NCBI GenBank assembly: GCA_038329845.1
Contig: JBBQNJ010000006.1
Location: 1-64,000 of the forward strand
Origin: JBBQNJ01 sp038329845
Lineage (GTDB): Bacteria > Planctomycetota > Phycisphaerae > Tepidisphaerales > Tepidisphaeraceae
DNA: 64,000 nucleotides
Reading direction: 5' to 3'
Below the pieces are notes generated by a model. The model saw nothing but the letters and a program-made list of their open reading frames with translations, ran no database searches and was not told the DNA's origin. The position numbers and the translations under genes are program-made. Positions 17,378 through 26,360 of the stretch are shown piece after piece (within the stretch, counting starts at the first letter, position 1; each line of letters begins with the position of its first letter).

Positions 17378-17602
17378 TCAGGCTCTGTTGATCATACCAA
17401 TGATCACGAACAGAATCGCCAAGACCAGGAACACGAACAACAGCGTGCGTCCCACGCCGGCGCTCATCCCGGCAACCCCTTGGGCGCCAAGCACATACGC
17501 GATAATCGCGATAATGAAAAAGACGATCGCCAGCCAAACCAGTCCGCCGAAGGCAAACTGTCCAAGTACGGGCAACGACAACGCGGCGAGTGCAGTCAAC
17601 AT
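17378..17602 (-). CDS. DUF1328 (YtjA-like) small membrane protein
   Basis: The 74-residue protein has two hydrophobic segments joined by the family signature 'GAQGVAGMSAGVGRTLLFVF' and a C-terminal 'LVLAILFVIIGMI'. This matches the DUF1328 family of short inner-membrane proteins, often stress- or envelope-linked; the exact role is unknown. The start is set by a strong ribosome site (GAGGAGA, about 6 bases before the ATG). A longer upstream frame exists but begins before that site. A good intrinsic terminator follows, so it is probably a one-gene transcript. Confidence 0.85.
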   Translation of the reverse strand: MLTALAALSLPVLGQFAFGGLVWLAIVFFIIAIIAYVLGAQGVAGMSAGVGRTLLFVFLVLAILFVIIGMINRA

Positions 17603-17823
17603 GGTATTCTCCTCGAACGGTGGCAGGAGTTGATCGGTCGCGAGCGACAATCGCCTCGCCAAGAATCACCGACCTCGTCTGCCGTCCGATTGGACTGCAA
17701 GCCGCGTGCCGCTGGACCATTGGCAACAAAGGGTGGAGGAGAAGATTGCCTCACAGGGCTTCTTGAGGCACAACGCCGGTGAGTCAGTGAAGCCAGGCGA
17801 TGACTCCATCCGACAGGGCCTCG

Positions 17824-18642
17824 TCACGTCGAAGGGTCGGCCTTCTCCAATGCCACGTCCGTGAGGGTTCGATGTTTTCGTCGCCGAACCCATAAGTAGC
17901 CCACGAAAATCACCACTGCGACGATGGCGATCGCCAGCAGGATATGCTTGGTCTCACGGATGCGATCGGTGACACGCGGGTCGCTCAAATCGCCAAACCA
18001 GCGACCCGCCCACCAGCCCAGGGTCATGAACATCCCCCCGCTCACAATCGCAGCTAGTCCGTCGGCGATAATGAACTTCACAAAGCTGTATCGCGTGGCG
18101 CCGGCCGCGACGACCATCGCCCCGCGGATGCCCGCGAAAAGCCGTCCGATCGCCACGACCCAGATGCCCCAGCGATCGAACAGCCGCTCGGCATGTTCGA
18201 TGCGCTGGCGGGTGAGATGTTTGCCCACGAACGGAACCCGCGTGATGTTCAGTCCGAACCGCTTGCCGAATGAATAGAGCACGCAGTCGCCGCCGATAAT
18301 CCCGCACCAGGCGAAGATCCCCGCGGCGATCCAGCTCATCTTGCCCTGCGAGATCAGCAGCCCCGCGATCAGCAGCGGAATATCCTCCGGCAATGGCAAC
18401 CCCAGCCCGCAGGCGAATAGCAGCGCAAACAGCACCACGTACCCGCCGGCTTCGATCCAGCGCTGAAACCGCTGGAGGTTCCCCCCGTGTTCAACTGGCT
18501 GCGATGCCGCAACGACGCCGGCCTCGCTCGCGGGCGAGGTCTGTCCCATCGCCGATCGCTGAATACTTGTGAAAAACCCCGCCCCCAGGAGGGCCAGCAG
18601 GGTCAGCCACACAACCCAAGGTGCCGCCGGAAATCCGCGCAT
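17824..18642 (-). CDS. DedA family membrane protein
   Basis: The 272-residue inner-membrane protein belongs to the DedA / SNARE-associated family. Key features are 'GLGLPLPEDIPLLIAGLLIS' (acidic E-D pair), 'GGDCVLYSFGKRFG', 'FDRWGIWVVAIGRLFAGIRG' with the conserved Arg residues, and 'VVAAGATRYSFVKFI'. It has about five membrane spans and a basic tail (RRRKHR). DedA proteins move or flip phospholipids or carrier lipids and help keep the proton motive force. The N-terminal 60 residues are a Ser/Ala-rich extension after a first hydrophobic helix, longer than usual. Confidence 0.88.
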   Translation of the reverse strand: MRGFPAAPWVVWLTLLALLGAGFFTSIQRSAMGQTSPASEAGVVAASQPVEHGGNLQRFQRWIEAGGYVVLFALLFACGLGLPLPEDIPLLIAGLLISQGKMSWIAAGIFAWCGIIGGDCVLYSFGKRFGLNITRVPFVGKHLTRQRIEHAERLFDRWGIWVVAIGRLFAGIRGAMVVAAGATRYSFVKFIIADGLAAIVSGGMFMTLGWWAGRWFGDLSDPRVTDRIRETKHILLAIAIVAVVIFVGYLWVRRRKHRTLTDVALEKADPST

Positions 18643-18860
18643 GTCTGTTCGTCCACAAGCCACCGAACCCGCCGCGCCGCGCGCGCCGAACTCTCACCGT
18701 ACCGGCGACGCCGATTCCCGCCAAGTCCCAACCCCTGCAGGCGGTTGTCGATTTGTCGATTTGTCGAGAACAATGACCCTCGCCAGTCGGACCGACGCGA
18801 CCCGACCGCGGTGGGGGCTTGGAAACCGATCACTAGCGCCTCCCCAGCATTTTCCGGGGT

Positions 18861-18906
18861 GCCACTTGGCATGTCTTTGTGGACAAAGTGGCCTGGTGTG
18901 TATAGG
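18861..18906 (+). promoter_or_regulatory. Promoter/operator region of the Xre-RES toxin-antitoxin pair
   Basis: Nested inverted repeats lie just before the antitoxin gene: GCCACTT (18861-18867) with AAGTGGC (18886-18892), and CTTTG (18875-18879) with CAAAG (18884-18888). A possible -10 box TATAGG is at 18901-18906, which would place the transcript start very near the ATG at 18915. Autoregulation by the antitoxin, as in this family, is the natural reading. Confidence 0.5.
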
Positions 18907-18914
18907 CTGAAGAT

Positions 18915-19379
18915 ATGGCCGCAACCATCAGCTCTCCGGTTAATCACAAGGCGAGGCACCGCTCGCCGCCCAATTATCGCGGGCGGAGCCTGGGTCTGCC
19001 CGACTTCAGCACATTCCAGTGGGTCCGACAGGTGCGAGATGGCATTCCCTACGCCGCGTTGCTTCGCTTTCAAAAGAACAGCGGATTGGGCGCCAGCAGG
19101 ATCGCCGATCTGATTCGCATTCCCCAGCGCACCCTGATGCGACGAAAAGCCGTCGGCAGGCTTAGGACCGATGAATCAGAGCGACTGCTGAGAGTGTCGG
19201 GGGTTTTCGACAAAGCCCTGGAGCTGTTCGAGGGAGATGCACAGGCCGCTCGCCGCTGGTTGACGACGCCGAGCGAGAGCCTGGAGAGTCATTCGCCGCT
19301 GGATCTTGCGGCGACGGAAATTGGGGCGCGGGAAGTCGAGGATCTGGTGGGCCGTCTCGAGTACGGGGCATTTTCTTGA
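18915..19379 (+). CDS. Xre/MbcA/ParS-like antitoxin (DUF2384)
   Basis: The 154-residue antitoxin has a central helix-turn-helix-like part ('GLGASRIADLIRIPQRTLMRR') and a C-terminal toxin-binding domain of the MbcA/ParS/Xre type. In that domain 'ALELFEGDAQAARRWLTTP', 'SPLDLAATEIGAREVEDLVG' and 'LEYGAFS' are diagnostic. In this family it blocks a RES-domain toxin and represses its own promoter. The toxin gene follows with a TTGA overlap, so expression is coupled. The antitoxin looks intact. Confidence 0.9.
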   Translation: MAATISSPVNHKARHRSPPNYRGRSLGLPDFSTFQWVRQVRDGIPYAALLRFQKNSGLGASRIADLIRIPQRTLMRRKAVGRLRTDESERLLRVSGVFDKALELFEGDAQAARRWLTTPSESLESHSPLDLAATEIGAREVEDLVGRLEYGAFS

Positions 19380-19837
19380 TTCTCACCGCTTGGCGGATTG
19401 TGAAGGCCAAACATGTCGGCGCCGCATTTGACGGACAAGGAGCCAGGCGCTTCGGGGGCTGCTGGAACACCAAAGGGGTGCCGATGGTGTACACGGCCGG
19501 ATCCCAGGCTCTGGCGGTGCTTGAACTCTTGATCCATCTCGTAGGCAGCGATCTGCTTCGCCATTACCGCCTCGTTCCGGTCGAATTCGACGAGTCGCTG
19601 ATCAGAACATTGTATCCAGGCGCTCTGGCCCGCGACTGGAGAAGCCGGCCCGCGACGGCGGCCACGCGGCAGGTCGGCGATGAATGGATTGCCGCCGGGG
19701 AGTCGGTCGTGTTGCGGGTCCTCAGCGCGGTCGTTCCGGACGAGTACAATTACCTCCTCAATCCGCAACATCCGGATTACGCGAAGCTCGTCTTCGGTAA
19801 GCCCCGAGCTTATCGCCTGGATCACCGGCTGAAGTGA
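19376..19837 (+). CDS. RES-domain toxin, probably catalytically altered
   Basis: The 153-residue protein shows the RES layout 'AFDGQGARRFGGCWNTKG', 'VYTAGSQALAVLELLIHL' and 'SAVVPDEYNYLLNPQHPDY'. RES toxins deplete NAD+ or ADP-ribosylate targets. The family is named for conserved Arg, Glu and Ser. Here the Glu (in LELL) and Ser (in LSAVVP) are present, but the Arg of the usual GGRWN motif is Cys at residue 29 (codon TGC at 19460-19462; Arg CGC is one transition away). The toxin may be inactive. The start is TTG, inside the antitoxin stop overlap; no better start fits the domain. Confidence 0.88.
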   Translation: MILTAWRIVKAKHVGAAFDGQGARRFGGCWNTKGVPMVYTAGSQALAVLELLIHLVGSDLLRHYRLVPVEFDESLIRTLYPGALARDWRSRPATAATRQVGDEWIAAGESVVLRVLSAVVPDEYNYLLNPQHPDYAKLVFGKPRAYRLDHRLK

Positions 19838-19926
19838 CGTAACGTTCCCATCTCGGCGGAGCTTCATCGCCGATGTCGCACGAACAAGCCCGTCGCGCAA
19901 GCCTGCGAGATATGGGGCGTGGCGAA

Positions 19927-20355
19927 TCAATCAATTCGCCGGATGTTGTGACGACTCGCAACGCACCACTTGCAATCACAGTGGTCATCCGTGCGGGCGG
20001 CGGGGAGATGGCGCGCAGTGACCGGACAATGTTCGTCGGGATCGCGGGATTTGGCCGAGATCGGGCACCCGCAGCCGTCGATCGGATCGCGATGCAACTG
20101 GTGCAGGAGCGGCTTGCCGCAGTAGGTCGCGCCGCGATGGATCACGCGCAGCGGGCAGGTTTCGCAGACGCCGGCGCGGGCGGCCCAGTCGTGTCGGATC
20201 GGCAGCAACCCCATGCGGCGCAGGCGAGACGAGGCCGATTTGGCCGCGGCCCGGGATAGGACGGCGAAGGCGCTGGATCGGCAACAGAGGCCCGGCATCA
20301 ACGTTTTTATCGGCCTTTGATACCGGTTGAGTTGAGTTTCCCGGCGGCGGATCAT
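19927..20355 (-). CDS. Cysteine-rich small protein coupled to the vWA gene
   Basis: The 142-residue basic protein has eleven Cys, nine of them in a spaced array: C64xxC67, C79, C95xC97, C110, and C126xC128xxC131, around 'GVCETCPLRVIHRGATYCGK' and 'DGCGCPI'. This could hold zinc or an Fe-S cluster. I recognise the pattern from planctomycete proteins of unknown role but know no function. The start overlaps the upstream vWA gene stop (ATGA on the minus strand, 20352-20355), so it is probably the last gene of that operon. Reality is supported by the coupling and the regular Cys spacing. Confidence 0.7.
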   Translation of the reverse strand: MIRRRETQLNRYQRPIKTLMPGLCCRSSAFAVLSRAAAKSASSRLRRMGLLPIRHDWAARAGVCETCPLRVIHRGATYCGKPLLHQLHRDPIDGCGCPISAKSRDPDEHCPVTARHLPAARTDDHCDCKWCVASRHNIRRID

Positions 20356-23027
20356 TTAAGCTGCCAGACTTTTCGCAGAATCCATTCGGCGGTGGCCAAG
20401 GCGACGATCAGCAGGAAAAACAGCGGGCTGGACCACAATTCAAGTTCCATGCGCGACTGGATGCGCTCGGTCTTGAGATGGACCTGATCGCTGAGGGTAT
20501 GCAGATCCTCTTCGCGCAAGAATGCCCCGCCGGTCGCCGACGCCATTTCGCGCAGCAACTTTTCGTTCATCGCCGTCTCGCCCAGCTCAAGCTTCGGTTC
20601 GGTGACGTTGAAGTCCAGCCGTGTGCCCGGATCGCGCTCGACCCAGAACTGGTATGCCCCCGGTGCCGGAGCGACAAACTCCCCGCGATACATTCCCGGC
20701 TGCTCGGGCAGCGCCCGCAGCGGCACCTCCCCGACAGCGCCGCCCGGCGATTCGTAGTGGCCCTTGACCTGCGGATCGGTCACCGGTTCGTAGCTCTCGG
20801 TGTAGAGCCGGGCGTAAATCGTCACCTTGTCGAACGCAACATAGTCGCGCCGATCGGTGCTGAGCTGCGTGCGCTTGGAACCGCCGAGCAGATGGGGAAG
20901 GCTAAGGCGCTGGACGATCTGTCCCCACAGCGCCGTGTAATACAGATCGCCGACGTTCTTGCGCCACCGCCAGGTATTGTCGGTGCCGACGAACATCACC
21001 TGACCCAGCCCGTAACCCTGCATGGCGATGATCGGCATCTTGCCGAAGCGCGACGCCCGCGCCGGATCGGGATCGACCATCAGCACGTCGGCCGCCGGCT
21101 TGGCGCGATTGACCTTGGCGGTCCAGAAGATCGGCGGAAGCTTGGCCCAACGGGCCGATGATTCCTGTTCCTTGTCGCTCAGCCGCAGCATCGGGCTTCG
21201 CTTGCCGGCGGCGGAGAGTTCCATCCGCACCGGCTTGTCGGCCATCTCATCGGAGCCTAGTCGGACGACGTTCAAATTGAGCAGCGTCGAATCCGAGGCG
21301 TCGAATTCCACCGGGAGCATTTTTTCGATGGGCGTCTTGGCATAGGTCCACGGATTGGCTCGCTTTCCCGCGATCATCAGCAGCCCGCCGCCGAACTTCG
21401 AGACAAACTCGTTGATCGACTCGAGTTGGGTCGACGAAAACGCCCGGGCATCAACATCACCGAGGATGATCAAGTCGAACTTCTGAAGATCGGCCTTGGT
21501 CTTGGGGATTTCCGGCAGATAGGGGCTATCCTTGGCCTTGGTCAACTGCTCGTCGGCCTCGAGCAGCACGCTTTTCAGTTCGACTCGGCGGTCGCGTGCG
21601 AGCATCGCCTGAAGATACTTAAACTCCCAGCGCGGCTGCTGCTCGATGATCAATACCTTGATCTTGTCATCCACCACGCGGATATGCTGGGTCTGGATGT
21701 TGTTATCCTTCACGACTTCATCGTCGCGCGGGTCGATGGACGCGATCAGTTCGTACTCTCCCGGCTTGTCCGGGGTGAAGTTCATCGCCAGCACCTGCTC
21801 GCCATCGCTGGGAAACGTCACCTCCCTCGAGTCGAACTGCTTCTCGACTCCGGCCTTATCGCGCAGCTTCAGCAGCAGCCGCGCCGATTCTCCGGCCATA
21901 CCCTGGCCGCGCACCCGCACCGTCACCGGCGCTTCATCGCGGGCGAAGACTACTTCCGGGGCGAACAAATTGGCGACGATCAAATCCTTGGGCGCCGAAA
22001 TCCCCACGCCGTAGATGTACAGCGGAACTCCGTCGGCCTTGGCGATCAGTGCCGCGTCGAGCGCCGGGGCGCCGGAATTGAATCCCCCGTCGGTGGCCAT
22101 GACGATCCCCGCCAGCGGCTGGCCGCGGGTTCGGGCCAGCAGCTCGCGCAGGGCGTCGCCGCCGGCCGTCACCGGGCTGTCGGCACCGAGCTTGTCGATC
22201 CATGAGACATCGGCCTTGGCCTGCACCACCCCCGCCGAGGTCATGCGCTGCTGCTGCGGCCAGAAAATCACCGCCAGCACGATCAATAGCCCGGCGCCGG
22301 CGGTGATGGCACCGCCGAGCCACTGGCCCACCGCGCCGCGCCGAAGCCCAAGGACCAACAGTCCGGCGCCCGTCCCCGCCGCTAGAACGCCCAGGATCAT
22401 GAAGACTGCGCCCCAGGGGAATCTCGCCCTGGGCATGGCCGACGGGGCCTGCACCGGCGGAGCGGGCGTCAGATCGGCGATGGTTCGCCCGAACGCGAAC
22501 GGGCGAAGGTTGTAACTGTCGTGCAGCTTCTGCACCAGGTCGAGCTTGTCGTTGCGCAGCGCCTGCCGCAGGACCTCGACTCGAGCCACTTTGCTAAGGC
22601 CCGCCTGCGACGAAAGCGGCTGGGCGAGCCCCTTGGCCGGGTCGATCTGTCCACGGGCGATCGCCACGCGCTCGAGATCAGCTTTCTCGGTCCGGGGGTC
22701 TTCGATCCGCATCGAACTCGACGAGTCCAGCAGCAGCAGCAGCGTCCGCCGGATCGTCCCCTCGACCGTCAGCGCCAGCACCGGCTTGAGCAGCAGCGCC
22801 AGCATCAGCAGCAACACCCCCCAGCGGAGCGATGCCAGCAGATATCGCCCGGAGCGGGGGACATGCTCGGCGCTGCGCCGATAGAGCCAGAAGACCCCGG
22901 CACCCAGCAGCAGGGCCGCAAGGATCACCCAGCCGAGGCGGTCGCGCACGCAGTCGATGGCGATCCCGGAGATGCGCCCGGCGTCTTCCACGCGAACGCC
23001 AAGAAGTTTGAGCAGGAAGTCGGTCAT
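20352..23027 (-). CDS. Membrane-anchored vWA-domain protein with GATase-like region
   Basis: The 891-residue protein has two N-terminal membrane helices (about 33-50 and 68-88), then a von Willebrand A domain with a MIDAS-like DSSSSM at about 100-105. Further helices lie near 200-255. The second half includes beta-rich segments and a glutamine-amidotransferase-like fold ('KVLIIEQQPRWEFKYLQAML', 'DLIILGDVDARAFSS', 'GGGLLMIAGKRANPWTY'). A last hydrophobic segment is at the C-terminus. Such proteins belong to MoxR/Bat operons and may help assemble or fold complexes at the periplasmic face. The start is the ATG at 23027. Confidence 0.8.
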   Translation of the reverse strand: MTDFLLKLLGVRVEDAGRISGIAIDCVRDRLGWVILAALLLGAGVFWLYRRSAEHVPRSGRYLLASLRWGVLLLMLALLLKPVLALTVEGTIRRTLLLLLDSSSSMRIEDPRTEKADLERVAIARGQIDPAKGLAQPLSSQAGLSKVARVEVLRQALRNDKLDLVQKLHDSYNLRPFAFGRTIADLTPAPPVQAPSAMPRARFPWGAVFMILGVLAAGTGAGLLVLGLRRGAVGQWLGGAITAGAGLLIVLAVIFWPQQQRMTSAGVVQAKADVSWIDKLGADSPVTAGGDALRELLARTRGQPLAGIVMATDGGFNSGAPALDAALIAKADGVPLYIYGVGISAPKDLIVANLFAPEVVFARDEAPVTVRVRGQGMAGESARLLLKLRDKAGVEKQFDSREVTFPSDGEQVLAMNFTPDKPGEYELIASIDPRDDEVVKDNNIQTQHIRVVDDKIKVLIIEQQPRWEFKYLQAMLARDRRVELKSVLLEADEQLTKAKDSPYLPEIPKTKADLQKFDLIILGDVDARAFSSTQLESINEFVSKFGGGLLMIAGKRANPWTYAKTPIEKMLPVEFDASDSTLLNLNVVRLGSDEMADKPVRMELSAAGKRSPMLRLSDKEQESSARWAKLPPIFWTAKVNRAKPAADVLMVDPDPARASRFGKMPIIAMQGYGLGQVMFVGTDNTWRWRKNVGDLYYTALWGQIVQRLSLPHLLGGSKRTQLSTDRRDYVAFDKVTIYARLYTESYEPVTDPQVKGHYESPGGAVGEVPLRALPEQPGMYRGEFVAPAPGAYQFWVERDPGTRLDFNVTEPKLELGETAMNEKLLREMASATGGAFLREEDLHTLSDQVHLKTERIQSRMELELWSSPLFFLLIVALATAEWILRKVWQLK

Positions 23028-23119
23028 GCGCTTACGCCGATTCGCCGCGGCACGCGGTCATGCATTTGGCTGTTCATCGAAATACCTGCGTCCCCGGTTT
23101 GGCGGTTCATCGGTTCATC

Positions 23120-25351
23120 CTACTTCGACTCACTGAACCACTGGCTCAGGAAGGTTTCCGCCGCCGCGAGCACCAGCGCCGCGATCGCCAGCGACATCCA
23201 GAATTCGGTTCCGATTCGTTCCTTCTCGACCTCGGCGGCGAACTCGGCGCCCGCCCCGGCGCCGGTCCACGAAACCACGTGTGCCGACTCGCCCAGCGTC
23301 TTTCGCTGTTCGGGCGCGATGGTCTGAAGCGACGACTCCATCGGATCCGGCTCGGCCGCGAACGCCAGCCTCACCGGCGGCTCGGCGGTGATCGACACGT
23401 CGTAGGCGCCGCTGCGATTCGTCTGGTCGTACGCCAACGTCGCCATCCGCGTGCGCGGCGAGGCCTCGATCTTGCGGGCATCCTTGGGCTGATCCGCTGG
23501 ATGACGCGGCGGAGTGATGATCGCATCGCGCCCGATCAGCTCACCGGGCATCTGGCGCACGAACCGCTCGCCCACGCGGACGTTCAGCCCCTCATCCTGT
23601 CGCCGCACCACCGCCCCCATTACCCGATCGAGCAGCGGCAGATAAACCCCCGGCGTTCGCGTGGGCAGGTCGTTCCAGGCGGTGTCGGCGGTCGAGGCGA
23701 ACTGCACCACCCGGCCCATCCCCCAGGATCGCTCCATCACCGCCGGCTTGCCCGCCAGCTCGCCATTTTTCGGCGTATCGGCAAATCGCAGCACCGTTCG
23801 CGGCTCGCCCACCTCGTCGCCTTCCGGACGAGTCGTCGCCGCGCTGTCGGTCGCCTTGAGTTCATACGCCCGGAAAAAATGCGCCGATGCCGGGCTTCCT
23901 GAAGCCGGATCCGACCACAGCCGCGCGATCGGATGGGTGAAGTCCTTGTCCTGAAGTGTAAAAAATCGCTCGTCCTGCGAGGCATCCCCGAACGGCCCGA
24001 CGAACTGGGCTGGCAAGAATCGCCATTTTTTCCCCAGTTTCTCGTTGTAAAACGACGCCTGCATGTTCGATCCGGGAAAGATGACCAGTCCCCCGCCGTG
24101 GCGAAGGTAGCCGCTGATCGATTCCAGGGCCGCATCGGAAAAGTCGGTGACGTTGGCGACGAAAACCGCGTCGTAGTCGTCAAGCTTGACGCCGTCGAAC
24201 TCGGCGGCTCCGATCGTGTTCACCTTGACGAAATAATCCGACGCTTCCGATCGAGACACCGGGGCCAGGGCGTAACGCAGGAAAAACGTCTCGCTGTCGC
24301 GCGCCTCGCGGCCCGGATCGCCATCCACGAGCAACACCTTGACGCTTTCGATAGCGCGGATGGCAATGGTGCGGAAGTCATCGGCCGGAACGCGATCGGC
24401 GGCGATCGAGGCCGTGGCTGAATGGAACCCCGGCCCGCGCAGCTTGCCGGTCAATCCAACGCTTTTGCTCGAGCCGGGATCGATCGAGTCGATCACCGCT
24501 TCATCGCTGGGCGGATCCTCGTCGATGTGCAGCGTCACCCGCACATCGCTCGCCGCGCTGGAGCCGAAATTACTCACCTGCGCCTCGAACCGCAGCGGAC
24601 GCCCCACCGCCGGCAGCCCGCTGGTCATCCGAAGCTCGGTCACCGCCAGGTTGTTCTCCTGGGGCGCGTCGATGAGAATCAGGTGCGTGCGCACATCGGC
24701 TTTACTCTGATCAACGATTCGCTGAATGGGCTGAAAATTTCGCCAAGCCAGCGCCTGCCCATCGGTGATCAGGAAAATCTCCTTGCGCAGCGACGTGTGC
24801 CGACCCAGCACGTCCATGGCGCCGCGGACCGCCGGGAGCAGGTCGCTGGAGCGATCGCTCAGCCGGGCCTCGCGGACGGCCTTGCGGGCCAGGTTCATGT
24901 CGATCGTCGGCTCGGGGATCAGCCCGTCGGCGATGTCGGATGCCAGGATCACCGCGGCGCTGGATCCCAGCGGCAGCGACGCCAGCGCCGACTCGGCCGC
25001 TTCCTTGCCCTTCTCGAACCGGCTTTTCACCCCGTCGGTGGCGCTCATCGACGCGGAGTTGTCCAGCAGCAGCACCGCCGTCACCCGCGCTTGCCCAAAC
25101 ATCCCGGCGGTCGCGGCTTTAATCGCCGGCCGCGCCAGCGCCACCGCCAGCAGTGCCAGCATGGCGCAGCGGATCAACAACAGCAGCAAATCCTCGATCT
25201 GGAGCCGGCGCTGGTTCTGCTCGACGCTGATCTTCAAGAATCGCATCGCCGCCCAGATCACGCGCTGAAACTTCCGCTTGTTCAGCAGGTGAATGATGAT
25301 GGGGATCGACACCGCCGAGATCCCCAGGAGCATGAGCGGATTGAGAAACAC
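23120..25351 (-). CDS. BatA-like N-terminal membrane and vWA-domain protein
   Basis: The 743-residue protein begins with the BatA membrane signature 'FLNPLMLLGISAVSIPIIIH' and 'LLNKRKFQRVIW'. A second helix (LLLLLIRCAMLALLAVALAR) and a vWA domain with the MIDAS motif DNSASMS follow. The middle holds an Ig-like part and a GATase-like region ('GGGLVIFPGSNMQ'); the end is a single membrane helix before 'FLSQWFSESK'. It resembles the upstream partner of the vWA protein encoded next in the operon (92 bases apart). The start is GTG, which directly begins the hydrophobic segment; no stronger start is available. Confidence 0.82.
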   Translation of the reverse strand: MFLNPLMLLGISAVSIPIIIHLLNKRKFQRVIWAAMRFLKISVEQNQRRLQIEDLLLLLIRCAMLALLAVALARPAIKAATAGMFGQARVTAVLLLDNSASMSATDGVKSRFEKGKEAAESALASLPLGSSAAVILASDIADGLIPEPTIDMNLARKAVREARLSDRSSDLLPAVRGAMDVLGRHTSLRKEIFLITDGQALAWRNFQPIQRIVDQSKADVRTHLILIDAPQENNLAVTELRMTSGLPAVGRPLRFEAQVSNFGSSAASDVRVTLHIDEDPPSDEAVIDSIDPGSSKSVGLTGKLRGPGFHSATASIAADRVPADDFRTIAIRAIESVKVLLVDGDPGREARDSETFFLRYALAPVSRSEASDYFVKVNTIGAAEFDGVKLDDYDAVFVANVTDFSDAALESISGYLRHGGGLVIFPGSNMQASFYNEKLGKKWRFLPAQFVGPFGDASQDERFFTLQDKDFTHPIARLWSDPASGSPASAHFFRAYELKATDSAATTRPEGDEVGEPRTVLRFADTPKNGELAGKPAVMERSWGMGRVVQFASTADTAWNDLPTRTPGVYLPLLDRVMGAVVRRQDEGLNVRVGERFVRQMPGELIGRDAIITPPRHPADQPKDARKIEASPRTRMATLAYDQTNRSGAYDVSITAEPPVRLAFAAEPDPMESSLQTIAPEQRKTLGESAHVVSWTGAGAGAEFAAEVEKERIGTEFWMSLAIAALVLAAAETFLSQWFSESK

Positions 25352-25414
25352 GCGATCGCGTCCATTCTTCCGGGGCCGCGCCCCGGTCGTTCGGGTGGCT
25401 CGAAAAAATCGCCC

Positions 25415-26320
25415 TTAGCGGGCGCTGGTTTTCCTGCGAAACGCCAGATATCCGCTGATCACTTCATGCAGCGGGGTGGCGGTGTTGATCATCGTGTAGT
25501 GGCAGTTCTGCCGCTCGCATCCCTCGCGCAGGCGCGCGCGGAACGCGTCAAACTCGCGCAGATAGCTCTTGCGGATTTCCCGCGGGCGGGTGAGCAACTT
25601 GGGCGACTGTTCCAATCCCTCGAACTCGACCAGCCCGTTGAACGGGAACTCCAGCTCGAACGGATCCAGCACATGGAACACAATCACCTCGTGGCCGCCG
25701 AAGCGAAGATGCTGGATGCCATCGAGAACCTGCTGCTCATCGTCGAACAAGTCGCTGATCAGCACCGCGATCCCGCGCCGCCTGATCTGCCCGGCCATCT
25801 CGTGAAGCACCTGCCCGATGTTCGTCTGCCGCGTCGGATTGAACCCGGCCAGCAACGACAGGATGTTGTGCATCGACTGGAGATTGCCCGTCCGCGGCAC
25901 ATACGTCTGCAATTTCTCGTCAAACACGCCGAGCGAAACCGCGTCGCGCTGATGAAGGATCACATAGCACAGCACCGCGGCGATCATCTTCGCGTAATGC
26001 AGCTTGCTGATCGACCCCGAGCCGTACTTCATCGACTCCGAGCCGTCCACCAGCAGATGCGCGACGTAGTTGGTCTCCTGCTCGTACTGCTTGAGATAAT
26101 ACCGATCCGTGCGCCCAAGAACCTTCCAGTCGAGGTGGCGAATGTCATCCCCCGGCACATACTCGCGGTGCTGGGTGAACTCGATGGCGAACCCGCGGAA
26201 CGGGGACTTATGCTCCCCCGCCATGTACCCCTCGACGATATACCGCGCCGCCAGCCCCAGACTCTCAGCCCGGCTGATCGCCTCTGCATCCAACAACAAA
26301 TTCGGAGGAGTCTTAGCCAT
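25415..26320 (-). CDS. DUF58 domain protein (MoxR-associated)
   Basis: The 301-residue cytoplasmic protein carries the DUF58 core: 'GEHKSPFRGFAIEFTQHREY', VPGDDIRHLDWKVLGRTD, and a vWA MIDAS sequence VDGSESM. It belongs to the family that always travels with MoxR ATPases and is thought to act as an adaptor for them. Its gene lies between moxR (upstream, but separated by an inserted cassette) and the BatA-like gene (64 bases downstream). The start is the ATG at 26320; a purine-rich GGAGGA lies upstream on the minus strand near the moxR side of the annotated start. Confidence 0.9.
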   Translation of the reverse strand: MAKTPPNLLLDAEAISRAESLGLAARYIVEGYMAGEHKSPFRGFAIEFTQHREYVPGDDIRHLDWKVLGRTDRYYLKQYEQETNYVAHLLVDGSESMKYGSGSISKLHYAKMIAAVLCYVILHQRDAVSLGVFDEKLQTYVPRTGNLQSMHNILSLLAGFNPTRQTNIGQVLHEMAGQIRRRGIAVLISDLFDDEQQVLDGIQHLRFGGHEVIVFHVLDPFELEFPFNGLVEFEGLEQSPKLLTRPREIRKSYLREFDAFRARLREGCERQNCHYTMINTATPLHEVISGYLAFRRKTSAR

Positions 26321-26360
26321 GAATTTCTAAACGCGAAGAGGCGGTTCGCTGGAACGCTGC

